NCBI GenBank assembly: GCA_025457805.1
Contig: JALOTR010000058.1
Location: 1 to 9,540 of the forward strand
Direction of reading: 5' to 3'
DNA length: 9,540 nt
Origin: Akkermansiaceae bacterium
GTDB lineage: Bacteria > Verrucomicrobiota > Verrucomicrobiia > Verrucomicrobiales > Akkermansiaceae
Shown: piece by piece, positions 1 to 5,729 of the stretch
Layout: each line of letters begins with the position of its first letter
Numbering within the stretch: position 1 is the stretch's first letter
The notes under the pieces: generated by a model
The model's input: only the letters and a program-made list of their open reading frames with translations
Database searches by the model: none
What the model was told of the DNA's origin: nothing
Made by a program: the position numbers and the translations under genes

Positions 1-848
1 GTGGTACGGAACATGCCGTACTTCACCTGCTCTACGCCCGCTTCTGGCACAAGGTGCTCTTCGATCTTGGCCACGTCACCACGCCCGAGCCTTTCCAACG
101 CCTCGTCAACCAGGGCCTCATTCTCGGTGAAGACGGACAGAAGATGTCCAAGTCCCGCGGCAACGTGGTGAACCCGGACGACGTCGTCAAAGAATACGGC
201 GCCGACGCGCTGCGGCTTTATGAAATGTTCATGGGCCCGCTCGAACAGGTGAAGCCCTGGCAGATGAAGGGCGTGGAGGGAGTTTCGCGTTTCCTTGCCC
301 GCGTCTGGCGAGTGGCGTTCGAAGAGGCACAGGATGGCTCATTCACGGTATCACCGAAGATCCAGGATGTTCCATGCTCTAACAAAGAACTGCTGCGCGT
401 GGTGCATGAAACCATCAAAAAGGTGGGCGAGGACATCGAGAAACTCAGCTTCAACACCGCCATCTCGCAGATGATGATCTGCACCAACGCCTTCACCCAG
501 GCGGAGGTGGTGCCTTTGAAAGAGTTCGTTCAGTTTCTCACCGTTCTCAATCCCTTCGCCCCGCACCTTGCGGAGGAGATTCACTCACGCCTTGGCGGCA
601 CGACCATGCTTTCCGAGCAAAGCTGGCCTGCTTATGACGAAGCGGCGATGGTGCGCAGCGAGATCGAACTGGTGGTGCAGGTGAATGGAAAACTGCGCGA
701 CCGCCTGATGGTTTCCAAAGACATCGACGAGGAAGGTGCCAAAGCCGCTGCTTTCGCAAGCAGCAAGGTCAACGAACACCTCGAAGGCAAAACCATCCGC
801 AAGATCATCTTCATTCCCGGCAAGATCTTCAACATCGTCGCGAACTGA
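1..848 (+). CDS. leuS: Leucyl-tRNA synthetase, C-terminal part (5' end outside window)
   Basis: Class Ia aminoacyl-tRNA synthetase that charges tRNA-Leu with leucine in the cytoplasm. The frame is already open at the window edge (first full codon at position 3) and reads GTEHAVLHLLYARFW, the LeuRS catalytic-core segment, so the start lies upstream. About 281 residues are visible. The KMSKS signature, which closes over ATP, is intact (KMSKSRGN, coded from 141). It is followed by the stem-contact region (EYGADALRLYEMFMGP), the helical anticodon-binding domain with a conserved NPFAPHLAEE segment, and the small C-terminal domain (VVQVNGKLRDR through to a KIIFIPGKIFNIVAN end). The order and the ending are typical of a full-length bacterial LeuRS C-terminus, with no sign of truncation or frameshift. 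Stop TGA is at 846-848. The editing CP1 domain must lie upstream, outside the window. Identification is secure. Confidence 0.97.
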   Translation, partial: GTEHAVLHLLYARFWHKVLFDLGHVTTPEPFQRLVNQGLILGEDGQKMSKSRGNVVNPDDVVKEYGADALRLYEMFMGPLEQVKPWQMKGVEGVSRFLARVWRVAFEEAQDGSFTVSPKIQDVPCSNKELLRVVHETIKKVGEDIEKLSFNTAISQMMICTNAFTQAEVVPLKEFVQFLTVLNPFAPHLAEEIHSRLGGTTMLSEQSWPAYDEAAMVRSEIELVVQVNGKLRDRLMVSKDIDEEGAKAAAFASSKVNEHLEGKTIRKIIFIPGKIFNIVAN

Positions 849-868
849 TCACTGCCATTCCCACACTC

Positions 869-1348
869 ATGAATCCCACCCGTCTTCTGCTAGTTGCCTC
901 TGCGGCGACGTTCGCCCTCGTTTCCTGCCAGACAAAGAACTCGATGGAAACCTACAGCGAAGCGATCGCCAAGCTGGAGAAAGAAGCGGCCGGTGCGGTG
1001 TTCCCGCGAGTGATCAGCCCCGGATGGCGGGTGATGGGCGACGGCAAGCCCTCGATGGATGTTTCCGGCTTCAGTTATGTGAATTACGTGAAGGAAGGCG
1101 CACCGGATGACATTGTGGACATCTTCTATCATGGAAAAAAGGATCACCGCATCATCACCGATGATCCTTCCACGGTCACCATCATGGGCAAGACCGTGCA
1201 AACCTATGGCTCCGGCAATGAGGACGTCGCCTTCGCCACCCAGCGAATGCTTCTCACCGCCCCCAATGGCAAGTCCGCCTACTATTCCTTCCAGTTCAAC
1301 AACAAGAACCTCTACGAAAGCCGGAAGATTCCGGAGTTTGGTTGGTGA
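869..1348 (+). CDS. Small predicted lipoprotein of unknown function
   Basis: A 159-residue protein with a clear lipoprotein signal peptide: a short basic N-terminus (R5), a hydrophobic stretch at about 6-18, and the lipobox LVSC with the modified cysteine at residue 20. Residue 21 is Gln, not Asp, so outer-membrane sorting is expected by the Lol +2 rule. The mature part has a short helical segment (METYSEAIAKLEKEA, 26-40), then a region rich in aromatic and charged residues that looks like a compact beta-rich domain (for example VSGFSYVNYV and KSAYYSFQFNN). I do not recognise a family. It starts 20 bp after the leuS stop with no clear ribosome binding site, so it is probably co-transcribed with leuS. 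ATG at 869 is chosen because it is the only start that gives a complete signal peptide. The real-gene call rests on the signal peptide and coherent composition. Confidence 0.8.
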   Translation: MNPTRLLLVASAATFALVSCQTKNSMETYSEAIAKLEKEAAGAVFPRVISPGWRVMGDGKPSMDVSGFSYVNYVKEGAPDDIVDIFYHGKKDHRIITDDPSTVTIMGKTVQTYGSGNEDVAFATQRMLLTAPNGKSAYYSFQFNNKNLYESRKIPEFGW

Positions 1349-1362
1349 ACTTTCGACTTTGC

Positions 1363-1428
1363 GAAGCCTTGATTCAATTGATCCGACGGCTTCATGTTTC
1401 GGCCAACCGGATCTTCATCCTCCGATCC
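1363..1428. terminator. Possible weak bidirectional terminator in convergent gap
   Basis: The 66-bp gap between the lipoprotein gene (+) and the nucleotidyltransferase gene (-) contains GAAGCC (1363-1368) pairing with GGCTTC (1388-1393) across a 19-nt loop. Alternatives are GATCCG (1380-1385) with CGGATC (1408-1413), and GGATC (1409-1413) with GATCC (1424-1428). The stems are short, mutually exclusive in part, and have no T-tract on either strand, so this is only suggestive. The position between convergent stops is where a shared terminator would be expected. The last pair reaches into the final codons of the minus-strand gene. Confidence 0.25.
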
Positions 1429-3268
1429 AAAACTCTTCGCGAATCCCGACAAGCAGCTCATTGACCGTTTCCCTGTCCGGAGACTCGGGCAAACCTGATT
1501 TGGCGAAAGCGGATTCAAGATCCGCGTGCAAGGTTTCGGCGCGGGCCACCAGCTCTTCGTAGGCAAAATCACCTGCTCGTATCTGCAGAAGAAATTCACG
1601 ATTGGGTCTGCGAATGCGCAGCACTCCTTCGCGGGCTATTTCTCCAGCCATTTCCAAGAGGCGGATGGTATGCATCAGGTTTTTGGAATCATATCCGCGA
1701 CCATGGCTAGCGTTGGTGAGGTATCGCTCCTCGTTCCGTTGTTCCACCCATTCCCAGTATTCACGGTGTGCTTTGCAGTGGGATTTGAATGCGTCTTCAT
1801 TGAAGTGCATCCAGCATACCGGGCGGGCGTCCTTTGACACACTGGAAAAGACCAAGGCATCCGCATCCTTGGGTGAAATCAATCCGCGGAATTCGCCAGC
1901 CTGATCATGATATATCGCAAACAAACCGCCCGCATTCCGGACGGCAGTCACTCCGCAATCTGCAGGATCCATGCCATGGGCTGCGAGCCATTCGAGCAAA
2001 GGCACACTGCCCTGGCCTTCCGGGACATGACAGAATGATAACATCGAATGACGCTTTTCCGGCTGAGGATTGACGATCTTCTTGTTGAGCCCGCGCGCCT
2101 TGCGAATCTGGCTCATGGCATATTCACCGAATGTCTTTTCGCACAATTTCGAAAGAAATATGCCCGGTGAAAGCAGTTTGAAAAGCGGGTGGCGGAATCT
2201 CACGCAATCCTCAGGGATTGCGATCATTTCAAGTGCGTTTGGATTATTTCTCAGAAGCAGGCTCACAAAACGACCCAGCTCATAATAGACCTGATCGCTG
2301 CGCTCATCCGAGACTTGCTCGATGGAGTCGAGCCCGCCGATCAAGCTGTTAGGAGCAATGAAGACACCCTTGCGGTCCACATCTGAAGTCTCAAGATTGG
2401 TGCCATAGGCATGACTTCCCGCCACCGCATCGAAGAACAAGACATCCGGCATTCTCACGCGATCAAGGGTGAAGGCGGAAACAGGTTGAATGTGGCAAGA
2501 GCGGACTTCGCGGCGCAGCAATCGATCCACTGCATCCACCCGGATCGAGATAGGTGGGATTTGGGAAATCTTCTTTTCCGTTTCAAGCATGCACTGGTGG
2601 AGGAAGTCATCGAGTGCAGGAATCCGCTCCATGGTTTCGGATTCGGCAGTGGCTTCCTTGTGTTTCAGGAGGCCGGGCACGAGTGACACCACATCCTCGT
2701 TTGCCATCACCAGCAGATCCGCGAAGGGCACAGGTGGCGCTCCACGTCCATCCAGCACCCATCTCGCTGCCAGCGAGGCACGCAGGGCATAAAGATAATC
2801 CTTCGCTCTTACTCGGGAGCCTGACAATTTGGCGTGGAGCATTTGTTTGGCGAGTCCGCGATAATGGTCCGCAGAAGCCTTGGGAGAAAACACTTCGCTT
2901 GCCACTTTTCTCCATCGGTCAAGAAACCCCGGCGCCTCACGATAGACGATGGGCGAGTGCAGCCATTCCACTAGCGCTCCATTCGATTTCCCTAACAGAC
3001 CAGCGGCCTTCCTCACATCCCATCCTCCGGCATCAAGATCTCCTTCGAGTGGCAGATCGATCGCCTCGGTTCCTTGCACGACGGAGAGATAGCATCGTTG
3101 GGGTCGGACAAACAGAAAACGGATGTCGTAATCGCTATCAGGAGACGCAAATCCCCAAGCGCGGCTGCCGGACTCACAGGCATAAACAATCCTGAAGTCG
3201 TGTTCAGCTTCCAAGCGGCTCAACAACTGTTCGATGCTTTCCTCAACTGTCATCATCGCGGGCAGCAT
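1415..3268 (-). CDS. Tandem RlaP/YcgL-type nucleotidyltransferase (two units fused)
   Basis: A 617-residue protein made of two polymerase-beta-fold nucleotidyltransferase units. Unit 1 (about 8-235) carries GSRAWGF at 34-40 and the metal-binding pair D46/D48 in PDSDYDIRF, then GWDVRKAAGLLGKSN and EWLHSPIVY, which is the pattern of Bacillus YcgL-like proteins. Unit 2 (about 255-600) carries GSHAYGT at 284-290 and D296/D298 in TSDVDRKGVF, then YYELGRFVSLLLRNNPNALE. Its C-terminal helical part (KNLMHTIRLLEMAGEI, RPNREFLLQIRAGDFAYEEL) is typical of the RlaP family (PF10127, predicted RNA-repair nucleotidyltransferases). Unit 2 also holds an additional stretch of about 130 residues (390-520). Both catalytic signatures look intact, so both units could transfer nucleotides; substrates are unknown. 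No RtcB, RNA ligase or kinase/phosphatase partner is in view. ATG codons at 3256 and 3253 are alternative starts. No signal peptide or membrane segment is seen, so it is presumably cytoplasmic. Confidence 0.88.
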   Translation of the reverse strand: MLPAMMTVEESIEQLLSRLEAEHDFRIVYACESGSRAWGFASPDSDYDIRFLFVRPQRCYLSVVQGTEAIDLPLEGDLDAGGWDVRKAAGLLGKSNGALVEWLHSPIVYREAPGFLDRWRKVASEVFSPKASADHYRGLAKQMLHAKLSGSRVRAKDYLYALRASLAARWVLDGRGAPPVPFADLLVMANEDVVSLVPGLLKHKEATAESETMERIPALDDFLHQCMLETEKKISQIPPISIRVDAVDRLLRREVRSCHIQPVSAFTLDRVRMPDVLFFDAVAGSHAYGTNLETSDVDRKGVFIAPNSLIGGLDSIEQVSDERSDQVYYELGRFVSLLLRNNPNALEMIAIPEDCVRFRHPLFKLLSPGIFLSKLCEKTFGEYAMSQIRKARGLNKKIVNPQPEKRHSMLSFCHVPEGQGSVPLLEWLAAHGMDPADCGVTAVRNAGGLFAIYHDQAGEFRGLISPKDADALVFSSVSKDARPVCWMHFNEDAFKSHCKAHREYWEWVEQRNEERYLTNASHGRGYDSKNLMHTIRLLEMAGEIAREGVLRIRRPNREFLLQIRAGDFAYEELVARAETLHADLESAFAKSGLPESPDRETVNELLVGIREEFWIGG

Positions 3269-3368
3269 GGTGGGTTCCGTGCAATTCGCAAGGTTTGGAG
3301 CGCGGTAGGAAGCGGGTGGCGGCCATCCGTCCTCTGCAGAGCGCGCACGTCCCGGGGCTAGCAGCGCG

Positions 3369-3398
3369 TTGACAGGCGGGCGGGTCGGGATTTATGTT
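3369..3398 (+). promoter_or_regulatory. Candidate sigma70-type promoter, possibly giving a leaderless mRNA
   Basis: TTGACA (3369-3374) is a perfect -35 consensus, followed by an 18-nt spacer and TATGTT (3393-3398), which matches the -10 consensus at four of six positions. Only 5 nt separate the -10 box from the ATG at 3404, so the transcript would begin at or within a few bases of the start codon. No Shine-Dalgarno sequence precedes the ATG, which agrees with leaderless initiation. It lies in the 135-bp divergent gap and would drive the 3404-5729 genes. I saw no comparably good promoter for the opposite-facing gene. Confidence 0.5.
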
Positions 3399-3403
3399 CG
3401 GGC

Positions 3404-3982
3404 ATGATTCGCCTTCGGTTGACCTTTGCACTTGCGGCCTTGCTGTTGTCGCCCTCGTGCATGCTGATGGAGCAACCGGGACCTTGGCAGGCGGCGGTGG
3501 ATCGGCAGGCGGGTCAGTTGGGATACCGCAACTGGATTGTGATCGCGGAGGCATCGTTTCCCGCGCACAGTCGGCCGGGTGTGAGGCAGGTGGCCGCTCC
3601 GGTGGAGGTGCCGGAAGCGGTGGACTATGTGCTCCATGCCTTGGAGAAAACCGAGAATGTGAGGCCGCGGGTGTATCTGACGCGCGAGCTGAGATCGGTG
3701 GAAAATGATTTTGCCCCGGGCATCGATGAACTCCGCAAGCGGATCCATGCTTCGTTGCACGGGCACGAGCCAACGGAGTTGGACCAGCAATCGCTGTTGA
3801 CCTTGCTGGAAGATGCGAACCGGAGTTTTGATGTGCTGGTGATCCGCACGCAGAGTGCGCTGCCTTATTCCTCGGTGTTTCTCGAACTCCAGCCCGGCTA
3901 CTGGGATGCGGAGTCGGAAACGAGATTGCGGGACCGGATCGAGCAGGAGCGCATGCAAAGGCTTGTGCGGCCCTTCCCGTGA
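3404..3982 (+). CDS. Lipoprotein with RbsD/FucU-like (sugar mutarotase) fold, altered active site
   Basis: A 192-residue protein with a lipoprotein signal peptide (R3 and R5, hydrophobic 6-15, cysteine at 19 after LLSPS) followed by an RbsD/FucU-like domain (about 35-165). The evidence is a shared order of motifs: NWIVIAEASFPAHS (43-56) aligns with the first strand of RbsD and FucU and contains the FPAHS of FucU; RPRVYLTRELRSVE and APGIDEL lie in the middle; VIRTQSALPYSSVFLEL (146-162) matches the C-terminal IRxGE-PYxN-hydrophobic motif. Cytoplasmic RbsD and FucU interconvert ribose or fucose anomers. Here the catalytic His of the GH motif is Tyr41, the Asp eight residues on is Glu49, and the Asn after PY is Ser157, so canonical mutarotase activity is doubtful. 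Export is also unusual for this family. The tail (about 166-192) is charged and helical. Met20 after the cysteine predicts outer-membrane anchoring. First gene of a likely operon; the next start is 16 bp downstream. Confidence 0.75.
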   Translation: MIRLRLTFALAALLLSPSCMLMEQPGPWQAAVDRQAGQLGYRNWIVIAEASFPAHSRPGVRQVAAPVEVPEAVDYVLHALEKTENVRPRVYLTRELRSVENDFAPGIDELRKRIHASLHGHEPTELDQQSLLTLLEDANRSFDVLVIRTQSALPYSSVFLELQPGYWDAESETRLRDRIEQERMQRLVRPFP

Positions 3983-3998
3983 TGCTCATGCTGCGCGG

Positions 3999-4289
3999 GT
4001 GAGCCGCAAAGACGAAGAACTCCGCAATGAACGTGAAGCCGCCTGGGTGGGAGACGCCGTGCTGGCGTTGTTCGCCCGGCAATTTGTCCTGCGGGAGCGG
4101 AATTCCATGGATGGCGAGTGGTTCACGCGGCTGACTTCCAATGATTTCCTGAGTGCTTTCGGCAATCCGACTCGGGTGGAGGCATCGATCGGCAAGCTGT
4201 ATCAGGAAAACGGGCTGGAGGCGGCTTTTGCGTGGATGGATGAAAATCTGGTGCCGCTCTTCCGCAAGCAGATCGCCAACAAGCGTTGA
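3999..4289 (+). CDS. Minimal RNase III-fold protein, Mini-III-like
   Basis: A 96-residue protein that is a bare RNase III catalytic domain with no double-stranded RNA-binding domain. The first signature is NEREAAWVGDAVLALF (10-25), with the metal-binding Asp19. The second is PTRVEASIGKLYQENGLEAA (57-76), with the catalytic Glu61. Ala four residues before the GDAV aspartate and Thr three residues before Glu61 replace the acidic residues of classical RNase III. As I recall the family, this matches Mini-III (MrnC), which matures 23S rRNA in Bacillus and works as a dimer. At 96 residues it is shorter than typical Mini-III, and its basic loop is not obvious. The start is taken as GTG 3999, because upstream in-frame sequence is the out-of-frame end of the previous gene; a TTG further upstream is possible but less likely. 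Domain identification is fairly sure; the rRNA role is inference. Confidence 0.75.
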   Translation: MSRKDEELRNEREAAWVGDAVLALFARQFVLRERNSMDGEWFTRLTSNDFLSAFGNPTRVEASIGKLYQENGLEAAFAWMDENLVPLFRKQIANKR

Positions 4290-4349
4290 GGGCGGGGCGG
4301 TCGCGATGCCGGGTTGTCACGGGGGCGGAAAGGCGCTTGAGTAGCGGCC

Positions 4350-5729
4350 ATGGCGAAGGAAACCGGGCGGTGGACTTTGGAGGATGTGGTCGATTTCGAG
4401 CATGAAATCGGCATTTCCCCGCATGCTCCGGCCGGGTTGAGGGCGGAGGTGGTGGCGGCGGCGCGGGGACTGGACGGGTCGGCGGCCCGGCGGGCGGGAT
4501 TTGCCGTGTGGCTGGATGGCGTGAGGAATGAACGGGTGGGCGCGCGCTTTGTGGCGGCCTTGTCGATGGTGGGCGCGGGTTTTGCGGTGCTGATGTTTTT
4601 GGCGGGGATTTCCGGCGTTCTTGGCATGCTGGACCGCAGCCGGGCGGGGGTGAATGTGAGTTTGTTTCTCGCGATTTTGATCGGCGGGCAGTGGTTGCTG
4701 CTGTTGCTGGGCCTTGCGGGCTGGCTGGCAAGGGGCCGGGCGCGGGGTGGGCTTGGCGTGGTGCAGGGGCTGGTGGGAAGGCTGGCGCGGAAATTTGCCG
4801 GCAGCGGGGAATCGCCGTGGTGGGGGCGGCTGGCGCATGAGGGCGGGCCGGGCCGCGAGGTCTTGCTGTGGCGCACCGCCCACACGGTGCAGGCGGGTGG
4901 GGTGGCCTTCAATCTGGGGATTCTGGTGGGTCTGGCGGGTTTGGTTTTGCTGCGGCATGTCGGGTTTTTCTGGGAAACGACGACCGATGCGGCGATGGCG
5001 GGAATTTTGGAAACCAGCACCCGTTTTCTGAGTACGCCATGGTCGGCGTGGACGCGGGGATTTGTCCCGGATGCAGAGGTGATCGCCCGCTCGCGCTGGA
5101 CGCCGGGGAGCACGCTTGGGCCGGGACCGGCGGAGTGGTGGCGGTTTTTGTTGATGACCACGCTGGTTTGGGGGCTGCTGCCACGGGTGCTGCTGTGGAT
5201 TCTGGCGTGGCGAGCGGAGAAAAGCGCTTTGGCGCGGCTGGATTTTCAATCGCGCCCGCACCGCATTCTCTGGCGGGAGCTTACGGGAAATGATCGCGCC
5301 GAAGCGGACGGCAAGCCGCTGGACGGCGTGCTGGTGCTCGACGTTGGCGGCAGCGGGCTCACGGAGGAATCGCTGCGGCCATTCCTGCTCCGGCGCTTGC
5401 GGGTGCACCCCGCGGCATGGCTGCCGGTGGCGGTGATGGACGCGGGGGCAGAGGCAGAGGCGGCGCGGGCTTTGAAAAACGCTCCCGCCGGCGTGGTGCT
5501 TCTCAGCGAAGGTTGGTCGCTCTCACCGCCACGAATGTCCACGCTGCATGCCAAAGTGCGCGCGCAATCCGGACCGGAAACGCCGATTCGTTTCCTGGTC
5601 GCCAACTCCATTTCCCACGTCCCCTCACCTCCCACGGTGGAGGAACGCCAGGAATGGGAGCGCTTTGTGGATTCGCTCCGGGATGCGGAGGCGGAAGTTT
5701 GTTTCTACGAGGAACTTCAGCCGGTGTAA
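4350..5729 (+). CDS. DUF2868 family membrane protein
   Basis: A 459-residue inner-membrane protein. The N-terminal part is a soluble helical region including WTLEDVVDFEHEIG (8-21). Four membrane segments are visible at about 66-94, 102-127, 184-204 and 264-288. Family-like landmarks include NVSLFLAILIGGQWLLLLLG, the HTVQAGG...GFFWETT block (178-211; WETT at 208-211), the loop with FVPDAEVI, and VWGLLPRVLLW. The C-terminal part (about 322-455) is an alpha/beta cytoplasmic domain (GVLVLDVGGSG, GVVLLSEGWSLSPPR, ETPIRFLVANS) without a P-loop. These features fit DUF2868 (PF11067), whose function is unknown. In many Proteobacteria this gene is paired with a DUF3482 GTPase-like gene; none is present here. 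The coding strand is strongly G-rich in its first two thirds. The gap from the RNase III-like gene is 60 bp. The last 13 bp overlap the opposing PIN/TRAM gene. Confidence 0.8.
   Translation: MAKETGRWTLEDVVDFEHEIGISPHAPAGLRAEVVAAARGLDGSAARRAGFAVWLDGVRNERVGARFVAALSMVGAGFAVLMFLAGISGVLGMLDRSRAGVNVSLFLAILIGGQWLLLLLGLAGWLARGRARGGLGVVQGLVGRLARKFAGSGESPWWGRLAHEGGPGREVLLWRTAHTVQAGGVAFNLGILVGLAGLVLLRHVGFFWETTTDAAMAGILETSTRFLSTPWSAWTRGFVPDAEVIARSRWTPGSTLGPGPAEWWRFLLMTTLVWGLLPRVLLWILAWRAEKSALARLDFQSRPHRILWRELTGNDRAEADGKPLDGVLVLDVGGSGLTEESLRPFLLRRLRVHPAAWLPVAVMDAGAEAEAARALKNAPAGVVLLSEGWSLSPPRMSTLHAKVRAQSGPETPIRFLVANSISHVPSPPTVEERQEWERFVDSLRDAEAEVCFYEELQPV

Noticed and set aside
2554..3195. 213-codon plus-strand frame opposite the tandem nucleotidyltransferase
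   Set aside because: Antisense shadow of a gene with two intact catalytic signatures; no coherent domain in translation.
3394..3708. ATG at 3394 as start of an alternative Gly-rich frame
   Set aside because: It overlaps the putative -10 box, the product is Gly/Ala-rich low complexity, and the frame starting at 3404 has a lipobox and RbsD/FucU motifs.
3855..3998. Longer N-terminus for the RNase III-like protein starting at ATG 3855
   Set aside because: The additional residues are the wrong-frame reading of the RbsD-like gene, rich in Arg/Ser/Cys and unlike an RNase III N-terminus; GTG 3999 gives natural operon spacing.
3243..4082. 279-codon minus-strand frame across the divergent gap and the RbsD-like gene
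   Set aside because: Low-complexity Pro/Ala/Ser/Arg composition, runs across a promoter-containing gap and is antisense to a gene with a signal peptide and family motifs.
4202..5408. Two long minus-strand frames (319 and 363 codons) opposite the DUF2868 gene
   Set aside because: Their Pro/Arg/Gln-rich translations follow from the G-rich opposite strand; the sense frame has clear membrane segments and family motifs.
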